From Streptomyces sp. HUAS 15-9 (GTDB taxonomy: Bacteria; Actinomycetota; Actinomycetes; Streptomycetales; Streptomycetaceae): DNA of 64,000 bases. The stretch spans positions 62,001-126,000 of the forward strand of contig NZ_CP106799.1 in NCBI RefSeq assembly GCF_025642155.1. The letters are read 5' to 3'. The notes below the pieces were generated by a model. It was not told the DNA's origin. It saw only the letters and a program-made list of their open reading frames with translations, and searched no databases. Below, piece after piece: positions 49,827 to 59,155 of the stretch. Positions within the stretch are counted from its first letter, which is position 1, and the number at the start of each line of letters is the position of its first letter. A program made the position numbers and the translations under genes.

Positions 49827-51443
49827 ATGCCGATGCGGACTTCCCTGGAGGCACTGCTCGACCTGGCCGCCGACGTGATGGGTCACGACCCGCGCACCCT
49901 GCCGGCCGAGGCCGCCGGCTCGCCCTTCATCACGCTGGGCGGCACCCTCGAGCAGGCGATGCGACTGCAGGCGCGCGCCGAGGAACAGCTGCGCTTCTCC
50001 CTGGACCTGGCGCTGTTGCTGGGCCCCGCCCCGCTCGCCGAGGTACTGGCCCTGGCGGTGCCGGCAGCGGTCGTCTCACCCGAGCGGCGACCGGAGCCGT
50101 GGCAGGGTCCGGTGCTGCCGCAGCAGCGCACGGCCCTCGCGCCGGTCCGGCCGGCGCGCGCGGCGTACCGCGTACTCAGCGCGGAGCTTTTCGGGCCGGT
50201 CAGACCGGCGGCGCTGCGTACGGCGCTGGACGCGCTCGGCGCCCGGCACGAGGGACTGCGGACCGTGTTCACGCCGTCCGCCACGGGTCCGGTGCGCCGG
50301 GTGCTCGCCGACTGTCCGATACCGCTGGTCACGCTGGAGCGAGTGGTGCCCCACCCGGGGCAGGACGCGGTGGCCGCCGTACACACGCGCCTCGCGGCGG
50401 ACGTACAAGACCTGGTGGGCCGTCCGGGCCACCCCCCACTGGCATTCGTCCTGACCCCGCTCGGGTCCGGCCGTCGGCTGCTGTCCTTCCTGCACCACGA
50501 GGCCGTGGCGGACGCCTGGTCCGCGGCGCTGGTCTGGCAGGAACTGCTGGACGACTACGGGCGTGCCTGTGCCGGCCGCTCACCGGCCCGTACGGTCGCG
50601 CCAGGACCGGACCCGGTGGCCCGGCGCGCGGAGTCACTGCGCCGCTCGGGAGCGCTACGGGCCCTGACGACCGAGCGCGCCGCACAACTGCGCGACGTAC
50701 CGGCGACGACGACACCGACGACCGCCGGACGTCCGGAGGCCTTCGACTTCCGTGGTGAACGGTTGTCGTTCGGGATCGACGAGGACCTGCGCGACGCGGT
50801 GGACGCGACCGCCCGGCGGGCCGGTGTGCCGCACAGCACCGTCGTACTGGCCGCCTGGGTGCTGACCCTGGGCCGGCGGGCCCGTGTCGACCGGCTGCTG
50901 GTCGGCACGGAGATGCCGCTGCGGCCCACGGCCGCGCTGCTGCGCACCGTGGCGCCCTGCACGGCGACCCTGCCGGTGCGCTGCGAGGTGGAACCCACGA
51001 CCGACTACTTCCTGCGGGGCCTGGCCTGCGCCTTCAGCGAGGCGCTCGCCTACGCCGAGGTCGACGCCGCCTGGCTGACTCGCGAACTCGGGCTGCCCGA
51101 GGCCCCGTCCCGGCCGGCCGCGCCGACCCGGGTGACCTTCGCGGCCCACGACGAGCTGCTGCCCACCAGCGTGCGGGCCGGCGGTCTGACCGCCCGCTTC
51201 CACCACGGCCACCTGGGCGGCGCCACCGCCGACGCGGCCCTGACGGTACTTCGGTGGCGCGAACGCCCGTTGCTGGCCCTGGACTTCGCCACCTCGGCCC
51301 TGCACCGCTCCGACGCCGTCCGCCTCGCGGCCGAACTCCGCACCACCCTGCGCGCCCTGGCCCACTCCCACCCGTGGACCCCGGTCGACGACCTCCTGCC
51401 GCGCGCGGCGGTGAGGGGGGCGCGGGCGGCGGTGGTGGGGTAG
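49827..51443 (+). CDS. Degenerate carrier-condensation NRPS-like protein
   Basis: 538 aa; GAGAGGG precedes the ATG. Residues 1-70 resemble a carrier domain, but FITLGGTLEQAM has no phosphopantetheine Ser in the GGxS place. Residues 105-520 are condensation-like; the active-site motif reads LHHEAVADAWS, keeping HH but shifting the Asp. The late segment LPTSVRAGGLTARFHHGHLG is typical of C-domain C-terminal lobes. It is a stand-alone protein with no adenylation domain. A TTGGCAA half-site lies at 49721. The last 103 codons are duplicated at 54040-54349. Confidence 0.8.
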   Translation: MPMRTSLEALLDLAADVMGHDPRTLPAEAAGSPFITLGGTLEQAMRLQARAEEQLRFSLDLALLLGPAPLAEVLALAVPAAVVSPERRPEPWQGPVLPQQRTALAPVRPARAAYRVLSAELFGPVRPAALRTALDALGARHEGLRTVFTPSATGPVRRVLADCPIPLVTLERVVPHPGQDAVAAVHTRLAADVQDLVGRPGHPPLAFVLTPLGSGRRLLSFLHHEAVADAWSAALVWQELLDDYGRACAGRSPARTVAPGPDPVARRAESLRRSGALRALTTERAAQLRDVPATTTPTTAGRPEAFDFRGERLSFGIDEDLRDAVDATARRAGVPHSTVVLAAWVLTLGRRARVDRLLVGTEMPLRPTAALLRTVAPCTATLPVRCEVEPTTDYFLRGLACAFSEALAYAEVDAAWLTRELGLPEAPSRPAAPTRVTFAAHDELLPTSVRAGGLTARFHHGHLGGATADAALTVLRWRERPLLALDFATSALHRSDAVRLAAELRTTLRALAHSHPWTPVDDLLPRAAVRGARAAVVG

Positions 51444-51557
51444 CCGGCGTCGCCGGGTGCCGCGAACGGGGTCCGGGCACATGTGCGTCCGCCCTGCTTC
51501 TCGCCTACCGGGCCCAGTTGCAACTCAACCGCAGCAGCCCCGTGAGCCGGGCTCGCG

Positions 51558-51849
51558 TCAGTCGTCGTAATCGTCCGCGCCCGTGTCGTCCAGTCGCTGG
51601 TCGAGGTCATTCACCCAGTGTTGGGCCCAGATTCTGAGGGCCGCTGTCTCTTCCGGGGTCAGGCCATAGACGGCGAATTCATCGTCGTCGATCCAGTCGA
51701 CACCGCCGAGGCGCTCGCGCAGGTCCTGGAGGCGGAATTCCCCGCGGCCATGTCGCTCGCCGAGCCTCTCGAGATCTCGGAGGGTTCGGGTAGCGGCTGC
51801 GGCGTGGACGTCGATGAGGTCTCTGGCCGCGCCGCGATCGGCCAGAGCC
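51558..51849 (-). pseudogene. C-terminal remnant resembling an AbiEii-type nucleotidyltransferase
   Basis: About 95 residues (ADRGAARDLIDVHAAAATRT, then RLGGVDWIDDDEFAVYGLTP to DDTGADDYDD) resemble the C-terminal part of nucleotidyltransferase AbiEii/AbiGii-type toxins seen in Streptomyces. The upstream part is cut off at 51850 by an unrelated 85-bp copy of the oxygenase gene at 59115-60011. So this is a truncated relic at a rearrangement junction. Confidence 0.5.
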
Positions 51850-51934
51850 CGTCTCCACACCGCCGGCCACACCGTCCGCCTGGGCAACCTGCAACGCGTC
51901 ATCCCCGCGTTCACCCGCGTCTGCCAGGCCATCC
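51850..51934 (+). repeat. 85-bp copy of the JmjC oxygenase gene interior
   Basis: Matches 59358-59442 with a single difference (G at the first site, A at the second, in CACC-TCCGCCTGG). It corresponds to residues about 82-109 of that oxygenase. The flanks are unrelated, showing a short duplicated fragment. Confidence 0.9.
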
Positions 51935-52049
51935 TGAGGTTCCCCCGCTGCGCGGGAGTGGCTGACCAGCTGGTCAGGGCGGTTCATGACACCACCGTGC
52001 CGCTGCCTTTGCTGCCGTCGGAGCGCCGCAGGTCCAGGGTTTCGGTGAG

Positions 52050-53684
52050 CTACTTCCCCGGCTGGGTGAACGTGAGGATTCTCGGTGTCAGCAGTTCGGA
52101 GGAGTCCGGCCCGCGTTCGGTCCCCGGCTTGATGTAGTCACGCAGCGAGGCCATGAACATGCCGTGCAGGGCGGGGTCGCCTTCCGCGGAGGTGTTCAGG
52201 TGTGACGGCAGCATCTGAGTGGTGATCTCGGTGCAGTTCTTCGGCCAGCCGGGCAGGCCCCGGAGCACTGCGCAGTCCCGGGTGAAGTAGTGCACGAAGA
52301 ATTTGCCGCTGTTCTTGACCGTGTTCGCATAGCCGTCTGCGGAACCTTTGAGGGTGGTGTCCAGAACGTTCGCCACGCCCGCCAGCAACGAGGCGTCGTT
52401 GACGGACAGGGCGGTGTAAGTCGCGTTGCCAGTTTCGGTGGCGAGGGTGTCGACCACCGCGTAGACCTGTCCGGAATCAAGCGGGAGCGGTGGTGCGAAG
52501 AAGTAGGCCGCGTCCTGCTGGTCGCCCAGGCAGTTCATGTTGATCTCGCGGCAGTACGGCCCAATCCACCCGTAGTCCCGCACCAGGTTGGGGATCAGGG
52601 AAGATGCTGACGGCGGCTGCGTGCAGTCGCTGGTCTGCAGGTGCGCCGTACTGCTGACACGGTCGCACACCGCACTGACCAGATTCCCCAGGTCACCGGC
52701 CAGGTGGGCCTCGCTGTTCGCCGTTCGCTTCTCGAAGCTCAGCGATCCGTAGCGCTGTACGGGTCCCAGGGAGTCGGGGGCACGTACGCGCAGCACCGTC
52801 AGCGGAGGATTCTTTCGCCACTTGTCCGCAGCCTGCTCCTGGCCGGGGTCGGGGACGGCGTACCGGAACGCGGTGAAGAAGTCGATGGCGTCCTTGCCCA
52901 TGCCGAGCGGCCCGATCGAGCCGAGGTTGTCGCGGGCGGGAATCTGCTCGGTGAAGATGTCCTCGCCGGGAACGCCCTGGGCCTGCAGGGTCCGGCGTAC
53001 GGCGCGGTCGGTGGTGGCGCTGGGGGTGATGATGAAGTACCGGTTCTTCTCGAAGGAGTAGCCGGATTGCCGTTCCATGACGACGTTGTTGACGGTGTCC
53101 CCGAGTGCGGACGTGCTCTGGACCCGCCCCGACCGCCGGCCGTCGGGTGGGATCGTGTCGAACAGGTACTGCATGGGGACAGGCCGATCGGCCGTGCGCT
53201 CCCATTTGAGGTAGTCACTGGTCTTCCACTGCCCGCGCTGGCTGGATTCCCATGTCTGCAGCCCCATGTAGCGGCCCGGGGGTGGCATCTTCCCGTAGAG
53301 CACGATCGCGTCTCGCGGATCGAGCCGGTAGGCCGTCGTGTAGCCGGGCCTCGTCCGGCCGAACGCGTTCACCATGGCGGGATCCACGTACTCGTTCGGC
53401 CAGGTTTTCACGACGGGCACCACGTATGGGGCCGCGGGGTTGTTCAGGAGGCAGTTCTTCAGCAGTGGGTAGGTGGCGTCCTTGCAGTCCTGCTGGGTAT
53501 ACAGCCTCGCGTATCCCGGATTGACCTGAAACCCACTCTCTTGCAGGTCGGCGACCAGCCCCGTGGTGATCGCATCACCGGCCGTGCCTTCCCCCGCGCC
53601 GGCCTGGTGCTGACCACACCCGGATACGGCGAGCAGCATCAGGCACGTCAGCGAGTACCAGACTCTCGGCGCGACGCGGCCCAT
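52050..53684 (-). CDS. Large exported lipoprotein, unknown
   Basis: 544 aa. I chose ATG 53684, six bases after GGAGGG; the ATG two codons earlier abuts the site. Lipoprotein signal: RVWYSLTCLMLLAVSGC. The mature protein is a single large domain with many aromatic residues and several Cys pairs (DCKDATYPLLKNC, SAVCDRVS, SDCTQ, YCREINMNC). It contains segments such as YMGLQTWESS and RYFIITPSATTDRA. The composition suggests an extracellular enzyme or binding protein, but I do not recognise the family. It sits between duplicated fragments, so it may have been brought in with the rearrangement. Confidence 0.8.
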   Translation of the reverse strand: MGRVAPRVWYSLTCLMLLAVSGCGQHQAGAGEGTAGDAITTGLVADLQESGFQVNPGYARLYTQQDCKDATYPLLKNCLLNNPAAPYVVPVVKTWPNEYVDPAMVNAFGRTRPGYTTAYRLDPRDAIVLYGKMPPPGRYMGLQTWESSQRGQWKTSDYLKWERTADRPVPMQYLFDTIPPDGRRSGRVQSTSALGDTVNNVVMERQSGYSFEKNRYFIITPSATTDRAVRRTLQAQGVPGEDIFTEQIPARDNLGSIGPLGMGKDAIDFFTAFRYAVPDPGQEQAADKWRKNPPLTVLRVRAPDSLGPVQRYGSLSFEKRTANSEAHLAGDLGNLVSAVCDRVSSTAHLQTSDCTQPPSASSLIPNLVRDYGWIGPYCREINMNCLGDQQDAAYFFAPPLPLDSGQVYAVVDTLATETGNATYTALSVNDASLLAGVANVLDTTLKGSADGYANTVKNSGKFFVHYFTRDCAVLRGLPGWPKNCTEITTQMLPSHLNTSAEGDPALHGMFMASLRDYIKPGTERGPDSSELLTPRILTFTQPGK

Positions 53685-54039
53685 GGTCATCCCTCCTGGC
53701 CAATTCGATGCCTTGGGGTGCTGCGCAGCCAGGTCGTACCGTGGTTCCGCATACCCTGACCCCCATATCGAGGACTCTCAGTAGAACGAGTGTCACCATG
53801 AGTACGCGCGCGGGGCCACCGGACTGAGGCAGCCGGGCGAGCTTCCGCCGTCGGCGGCTGCCGCCACAGCGCCGTGCCACAGTGCCATCCATCCGGCTCG
53901 CCGACGCCCTGGTGAGCATCCGCGGCTGCGAGAGGCCACAGGGTTCGTCACCCGATGGCTTCGCGGGGGACAATGAAGATCTTCCACCCGAAGTCGCAGG
54001 TCACGGGTCTGGTGTGAGCGTCGGGTGGGATGCTCCAGC

Positions 54040-54397
54040 GACCTTCGCGGCCCACGACGAGCTGCTGCCCACGAGCGTGCGGGCCGGCGGCCTGACCGCC
54101 CGCTTCCACCACGGCCACCTGGGCGGCGCCACCGCCGACGCGGCCCTGACGGTGCTGCGCTGGCGCGAACGCCCGCTGCTGGCCCTGGACTTCGCCACCT
54201 CGGCACTGCACCACTCCGACGCCGTCCGCCTCGCGGCGGAACTCCGCACCACCCTCCGCGCCCTGGCCCACTCCCACCCCTGCACCCCGGTCGACGACCT
54301 CCTGCCGCGGACTGCGGTGAGGGGGGCGCGGACGGCGACGGTGGGGTAGCCGCCGACGCCGGGTGCAGCGAACGCGGTCCGGGCACATGTGCGTCCG
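54040..54397 (+). pseudogene. Duplicate of the 3' end of the carrier-condensation gene
   Basis: 358 bp align without gaps to 51134-51491, including the stop and 48 bp after it, with a few base differences (for example Trp to Cys in HSHPWTPV). It encodes ATFAAHDELLPTSVRAGG onward but has no start or upstream domain of its own. The non-coding stretch 53685-54039 before it holds nothing recognisable. Confidence 0.9.
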
Positions 54398-54510
54398 GTA
54401 CCCGGTGCGGCGATCTGCCTGAATTCTCGGCAATCCTCAGCAGGTCGCTGTAGCGGGGTCGGCCTCGCCGCACCCGATGGTTGCCCGAGCTCCCGGCGTC
54501 CCGGCGGACC

Positions 54511-54760
54511 TCACCAGAGTTTGTCGATCTCCCCGGGATACAGCTCGATCCGGCTGTCGCGGAACAGCCCCTCTGCCCGGCGGGCCTCGGGTGAGAAGAA
54601 GGCGGCCATGGTCACCTTGTCGAAGCCGGGACGGTCGCTGGAGAACGGGGACTCGGGTGGGCCGCCGATCAGCACCGCTCCGGGGAGGACCGCCCAGCCC
54701 GCGCTCTCGTAGAACGCCCGGAGCGGGCTGTCGCAGCTGAACAGCCCGAGGCCCGGCTTG
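54511..54760 (-). pseudogene. C-terminal fragment of a GNAT gene, duplicate of 60100-60702
   Basis: The sequence encodes LFSCDSPLRAFYESAGWAVL through YPGEIDKLW, closely matching the end of the intact GNAT at 60100-60702 (offset 5589 bp). The N-terminal acetyl-CoA half is replaced by unrelated sequence. Similarity starts a few bases beyond the stop (54505 / 60094). Confidence 0.85.
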
Positions 54761-54990
54761 CGGTCGGTACGTCCTGTGGGCCCAGGATGACCGCCGGTTC
54801 GACCGGGACGCACCCGCTTCCCGCCTCGCGGGCGTGGTCGAAGTAGCCAGCCGCGGTCGAGCCGGGCCGCACCCGCGGCATACGGCTCGCCTGCTGGCAG
54901 CACGCTGCGGTCAGTCCAAGGGGACCGTGGCGAACGTCTCCCAGTCGTACATCCGGCGGTCGCGGTGCAGCACGATCAGCTCCGCGCTGG

Positions 54991-55200
54991 GAGAGCATTC
55001 TCACCGCCATACGCTGGCGCAGCATGGACCAGGGCGAGGCCCCGAGCATTGCGCAGACAGCTCGGGAGATGGGGATGTGCAGCGGTGCGTCCGTGCACTA
55101 CCAGCAGGGGGAACTGGTAGCGAAGGGCGTCATCGTCCGCGAGCCCGGCCGCCCGCGCAGCGTGCACCTCGCCTGGCCCGGGCTGCCTCAGAGGGGGTGG
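54991..55200 (+). pseudogene. LexA-like winged-helix fragment
   Basis: The + frame reads ILTAIRWRSMDQGEAPSIAQ and continues TAREMGMCSGASVHYQQGEL to EPGRPRSVHLA, like the N-terminal DNA-binding domain of LexA-family regulators. No start codon with a ribosome site precedes it and no catalytic domain follows. It may be a short stand-alone regulator or, more likely, debris in this rearranged region. The stretch 54761-54990 is unassigned. Confidence 0.45.
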
Positions 55201-55294
55201 GGCGCGCCCGCTCGCGAGGCATGGCGTTGCAGCGGTGCCCCAGCCATTGATCACCGGACGGCTGGGGCACCGAGTCATTCCGCCGGTGGCTGCC

Positions 55295-55843
55295 TCACGC
55301 CCGGTCGTTCAGTTCCTGCGCCGCGTCGAGGACCAGATGCCACGGATACTCTTTCGGCCTGCCCTGACCCGGCTGGTTCGGGACGAAGCCGCCCTCTCCG
55401 TACAGGACGCGTACGCCCATGGCGCGCAGTTCGGCGACGCTCCGCTCGAACTGCCGGTGTTGCACGTACGCCGCGTTCACGCACGGCATGGCCACGGTCG
55501 GGATGTTCTTGCCGATGCCCTCGGCGACGACGCCCACCACGAAGTCGTGCGTGAGGCCGAGCCCCCACTCGTTGATCGTGTTGAAGGTCGCTGGCGCGAC
55601 CGCGATCACGTCCGCCTTCGGCCAGACGTCCGGCTCGCCGGGCATCTTGTACTCACTGCGCACGGGATGGCCGGTCAGTCCCTCCAGCTCAGCCAGCTGC
55701 GGCGCCAGCCAGCGCGCGGCGGTCGGGGTGAGCCCGAGGCACACGTCGAATCCGCGGGCCTGCGCGTCCTGGATCACGTTTGCAACATCGAAGACGGGCG
55801 GGGCTGCGGAGCCGAACAGGTAGAGCACACCGGAAGTCGTCAT
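55295..55843 (-). CDS. Flavoprotein (Dfp/PPC-decarboxylase-like fold)
   Basis: 182 aa from ATG 55843. The fold is that of small HFCD flavoproteins: LYLFGSAAPPVFDVANVIQD, LGLTPTAARWL, VIAVAPATFNTINEWGLGLT (FMN-contacting Ser/Thr-Asn loop) and IPTVAMPCVN with a Cys. These proteins bind FMN and often oxidise or decarboxylate a cysteine. In Streptomyces they are frequently divergent from XRE/TPR regulators, as here. A peptide decarboxylase role is possible but no precursor is adjacent. Confidence 0.85.
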   Translation of the reverse strand: MTTSGVLYLFGSAAPPVFDVANVIQDAQARGFDVCLGLTPTAARWLAPQLAELEGLTGHPVRSEYKMPGEPDVWPKADVIAVAPATFNTINEWGLGLTHDFVVGVVAEGIGKNIPTVAMPCVNAAYVQHRQFERSVAELRAMGVRVLYGEGGFVPNQPGQGRPKEYPWHLVLDAAQELNDRA

Positions 55844-55960
55844 GGGCCAATCCGACCACACGCAACCGCCCCCGCTCACAGGGGAGTCGGGGGCGGAAGG
55901 GTGCACCTATGCCACCGGGCGCAGGTACTGTTCAAGTGCGTGCTCAGAACGGAGACCAGT

Positions 55961-57151
55961 ATGCCCGCACTGGACGGCGAACACACGGGCGCACGTATCA
56001 AGGAGCAGCGCAGACTGGCCAGGCTCACGCAGCGCCATATGGCCGATCTGCTGCCCTACTCGTACAGCTACCTCAACCAGGTGGAGTGCGGCGCTCGCCC
56101 GGCGACAGCCGCCTTCGTGGCCGCGTGCGCCAAGGTCCTCAATGTCGATGTGACCGTGTTGACGGGGCAGCCGTACGTGACCGAATTGCAGCGAGATCGG
56201 CTCGTCGAGCTGGTGCGACCCATCCGTGAATCACTCGACCTGTACGACCTGGGCCCTAACCCGGATCTGACCGTACGGCTGGCAGACCAGCTCATCGCCG
56301 GAGCCGACCAATTGTGCGAGGATGTCCGCGCCACACATCTGCGGAACGCAGCCCGAAAGCTGCCTGGCCTCATCGCCGAACTCACGCACACCGCCTGGTC
56401 AACACCGTCAACCGAGCTATGGCAGGCGCTCGCCTCGGCCTACCGCACCGCACACGACATCAGTGTGAAGCTTGGCTACTACGACCTGTCCGCGGTCGCC
56501 CTGGACCGGATGGACTGGGCGGCGCAGCGTGCCTCCGACCCGTGCCTGGCGGCGGTGCGGCAGTACATGCGGGCCCTGGTGTACTTCCGTGAGGGCGAGT
56601 ACCAGATCGGGCAGCGGCTCGTCGCGTCCGGGCACAGCGTAGTCGGCCAGGCCGACGACACACGGGAGGCCATGGCCGTGGCCGGGCAGTTGCATCTCGG
56701 CGCATCTGTCATCTCCGCACGCGCGGAGGACGCGACCGCAGTGAACAACCACATCGCCGAGGCCCGCCGAATCGCGAAGCGGATCGGTGACGCCTCCGAG
56801 GTGCACTGGCTCAGCTTCGGCCCGACCAACGTGGACCTGCACGAGATGTCCGCTGCCGTGGAGATGCACCAGTACGACGACGCGCTGAAGAAGGCCCGGA
56901 AGATCAGCAAGAAGCTGACGCCGAAGCTCGCAACGTCTCGCCGCGCCCACTTCCTGATCGACCAGGCCCGCACCGAGATGGAGTCCGGGCACACCGAGGA
57001 TGCGCTGAAGTCACTGGTCGTAGCGCGGCGTATGGCCCCCGAACAGACCCGGTATCACCCGGCGGCCCGTGAGACCATCACCGGTCTCATTCACCTGTCT
57101 CGGCGGACTCCCGGCGCCCTGAACCACATGGCCGCCTGGATCGGCCTGTAG
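55961..57151 (+). CDS. XRE-family regulator with helical sensor domain
   Basis: 396 aa; GGAG six bases before the ATG. Helix-turn-helix at about 10-65: RIKEQRRLARLTQRHMADLL, then YSYSYLNQVECGARPATAAF. The remaining 330 residues are helical, TPR-like (AVALDRMDWAAQRASDPCLAA, QYDDALKKARKISKKLTPKL). It heads a rightward set: two small proteins, a DUF397 protein, an unknown protein and a JmjC oxygenase. The DUF397 partner supports a Streptomyces XRE/DUF397 regulatory pair. Confidence 0.88.
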   Translation: MPALDGEHTGARIKEQRRLARLTQRHMADLLPYSYSYLNQVECGARPATAAFVAACAKVLNVDVTVLTGQPYVTELQRDRLVELVRPIRESLDLYDLGPNPDLTVRLADQLIAGADQLCEDVRATHLRNAARKLPGLIAELTHTAWSTPSTELWQALASAYRTAHDISVKLGYYDLSAVALDRMDWAAQRASDPCLAAVRQYMRALVYFREGEYQIGQRLVASGHSVVGQADDTREAMAVAGQLHLGASVISARAEDATAVNNHIAEARRIAKRIGDASEVHWLSFGPTNVDLHEMSAAVEMHQYDDALKKARKISKKLTPKLATSRRAHFLIDQARTEMESGHTEDALKSLVVARRMAPEQTRYHPAARETITGLIHLSRRTPGALNHMAAWIGL

Positions 57152-57375
57152 GTCACGCTCACAAAACTGTGAGCGTTGTGCCGCTCTCGGAGCGTCACGC
57201 TGTTCTCACGCCTGGTCAACGACGACGCGGGAGCAGCGCGATGGCACATGGTCGGAACGTTCCGAACGGCGCAGACCTGTGTTCCCTCGCGGCCCTGCGG
57301 CCGTTGGCGCAAGGCGCGCCCCGGCAGTCGCGCGAACGACTCCGGGGCCGACCAACGCTGCTTAGGAGCGCCGAC

Positions 57376-57585
57376 ATGCAGAACGCTACAGCCCCGGACC
57401 CAGGCCGCCCACCCGGCCCGAAGATGACGATCAGGGTCTACACAGTCACCCATGAGGGCGTCGTGACCGAGCCTCGCGCCCCTGTGAGCGTGCCGCACGA
57501 CTACGTGCCACCCCCCGAGGGACTCGGCACCCAGCTGCCGCCCTGCGACTGCCCTCAGCACGCCAAGGCGGGTACGGCGCGATGA
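57376..57585 (+). CDS. Small hypothetical protein
   Basis: 69 aa; TTAGGAG seven bases before the ATG. A short beta-like stretch (KMTIRVYTVTHEGVVTEPRA) is followed by a proline-rich part ending LPPCDCPQHAKAG, where CDCPQH could bind metal. It overlaps the next gene by ATGA. Such small proteins commonly follow XRE regulators in Streptomyces; function unknown. Confidence 0.7.
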   Translation: MQNATAPDPGRPPGPKMTIRVYTVTHEGVVTEPRAPVSVPHDYVPPPEGLGTQLPPCDCPQHAKAGTAR

Positions 57586-58076
57586 CCGCCATCCGCCCTC
57601 AGGCAGAGAAGGCGCCGCTGGACACGGTGACGATGCGCGGTACGGCGCACGACTTCATTCGCGCCGGGGATGTGCTCCTTCGCCACGGGGAGCTGAAACA
57701 GCACAGCACCGATTTCAGCCAGAACCTGTGGCAGCTGATCGACCAGATCGGACGGCTCGCCGCTCCGCAGCCGCAAGAGGTGGTCGCGATCGTGGCCATG
57801 GCCGCAGCCGCCGAGGCACAGCGTCGACTCGACCTGATCGAGCGTCCCGGGCTGCAGGGCGAACACGAGCGCGTGAAGAAGCTCGCCTGCTCCGTGCTCG
57901 CACTGTGCGACCACTACGAGACGCTGTCGGGGACCACGATGTGCCTGGTCTGCGACAAGCCGATCGCGGCCGGCGAAGAGACCGTCCTGTACGACCAGTT
58001 GAGCCCGTCCGGCGGCGCCATCAGATCCGGGCACATTCATGCCGCGTGCGTCAACCGCGCGCGCCGCAGCCGCTGA
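57582..58076 (+). CDS. Hypothetical protein with a possible zinc site
   Basis: 164 aa, ATG overlapping the previous stop. The first 120 residues are helical (FIRAGDVLLRHGELKQHSTD onward). The C-terminus carries MCLVCDKPIAAGE and HIHAACVNRARR, four likely metal ligands (Cys-x2-Cys, His, Cys) like a small zinc knuckle. No family recognised. It belongs to the regulator-led set. Confidence 0.7.
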   Translation: MTAIRPQAEKAPLDTVTMRGTAHDFIRAGDVLLRHGELKQHSTDFSQNLWQLIDQIGRLAAPQPQEVVAIVAMAAAAEAQRRLDLIERPGLQGEHERVKKLACSVLALCDHYETLSGTTMCLVCDKPIAAGEETVLYDQLSPSGGAIRSGHIHAACVNRARRSR

Positions 58077-58279
58077 CCGGCGTCACCTGCCCCGGTGACC
58101 AGGGGCCCAAGGCGGCCGCTTCGGGTCAGGGCCGCACTCTCAGCGCCCCTCCCGCTGGAGCAACGGAATTCTCCGACGGCAGGGGTTCCACGAGCCTGTC
58201 CCGGCCACGGGCGGTCGGAACGGGTGCACAACCGGGCGGAGACCACTTCTCCGACTACGGATGAATCCGGAGGTTGGCT

Positions 58280-58513
58280 ATGAATCTGTACGAGATGCAC
58301 GCGGCTGCAGACACCCCGGCCAGGACGTGGTGCGGCGGGAATCTGGGCGGCGACAACGAGACCTGTGTCACCACCACTCCACTGGCTGAAGCGGACGCGT
58401 TCATCGTCGGCGACTCCAAGCCGGAGGGCGCCGGTCGCGAGCTGCGCATGACCGGTGCGGAGCTCGACAGCTTCGCCCTCCGGTGGGCTCGTGACCGGGG
58501 CCTGAAGCTCTAG
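58280..58513 (+). CDS. DUF397-domain protein
   Basis: 77 aa; GGAGG six bases before the ATG. The core fits DUF397: RTWCGGNLGGDNETCVTTTP, then FIVGDSKPEGAGRELRMTGAEL. DUF397 proteins are small partners, some reported as antitoxin- or antisigma-like, of XRE regulators in Streptomyces. The XRE gene at 55961-57151 is the probable partner. A hairpin follows. Confidence 0.75.
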   Translation: MNLYEMHAAADTPARTWCGGNLGGDNETCVTTTPLAEADAFIVGDSKPEGAGRELRMTGAELDSFALRWARDRGLKL

Positions 58514-58541
58514 CCTGACCGCCCGCCATACGCAGACCGCA

Positions 58542-58561
58542 GGCCGCCCCACGGGGCGGCC
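58542..58561 (+). terminator. Hairpin between DUF397 and downstream genes
   Basis: GGCCGCCCC-AC-GGGGCGGCC, a nine-base perfect stem, 28 bp after the DUF397 stop. It may end the regulatory transcript or attenuate the next genes. Confidence 0.7.
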
Positions 58562-58579
58562 CGTCCTGGAAGGACACTC

Positions 58580-59155
58580 ATGACCACCATCGCACCCGAA
58601 CACCCGAGGCTGACCAGCCAGAACTGGGCTGGTCACTGGCACGGCTTCGGCCCTTGGGTCGGCCCGCCGGAGCACTACGCGAAAGAGGGCAGCAAACGCC
58701 CACCTCACCCCGTGCAGCCGGGGCCCGACAGCGACCACGCCAACCGCTACCGCGAGGCCGCCGGCGAGTTCGCCAGCGGCAACCTGCCGCCTCTGATGAC
58801 CGGTCACTGGCTGATGAAACGCGGGCAGGCCGAGGCCTCCCGCACCTGGACGGACGTCACCGACGCCGTGGCGTGGCTTCGGGGGCACTACACCAGGAAC
58901 CTTCCCTTCGAGCGGTCCGACGGCTTGCAGGCCTACGCCGAGTTGGACGTCAAAGTCGCCTATGTCTACGACGTCCTCCCCCGCGGAGTCGACGTCACCT
59001 GGGTTCACTACACCGAGTCGCGCAGCCTCTTCTCGGCTGCCGTCGTGTGCTGCCCGAACCTCTTCCACCCGGACACGCCGTGCCCGCTGAAAGCCTCATC
59101 GATGAGGAGCCCCGATGTCGCTCGGTCTGCTGTTGCCCCCGGATGGGGCAGCTGA
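58580..59155 (+). CDS. Hypothetical protein upstream of a JmjC oxygenase
   Basis: 191 aa; GGAAGGACACTC precedes the ATG. It contains WAGHWHGFGPWVGPPEHY near the start and YAELDVKVAYVYDVLPRG, TWVHYTESR in the middle, ending in a stretch with CCPNLFHPDTPCP. The end overlaps the oxygenase gene by 41 bases, and the last residues are forced by that overlap. No family recognised; co-translation with the oxygenase suggests a linked role. Confidence 0.65.
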   Translation: MTTIAPEHPRLTSQNWAGHWHGFGPWVGPPEHYAKEGSKRPPHPVQPGPDSDHANRYREAAGEFASGNLPPLMTGHWLMKRGQAEASRTWTDVTDAVAWLRGHYTRNLPFERSDGLQAYAELDVKVAYVYDVLPRGVDVTWVHYTESRSLFSAAVVCCPNLFHPDTPCPLKASSMRSPDVARSAVAPGWGS

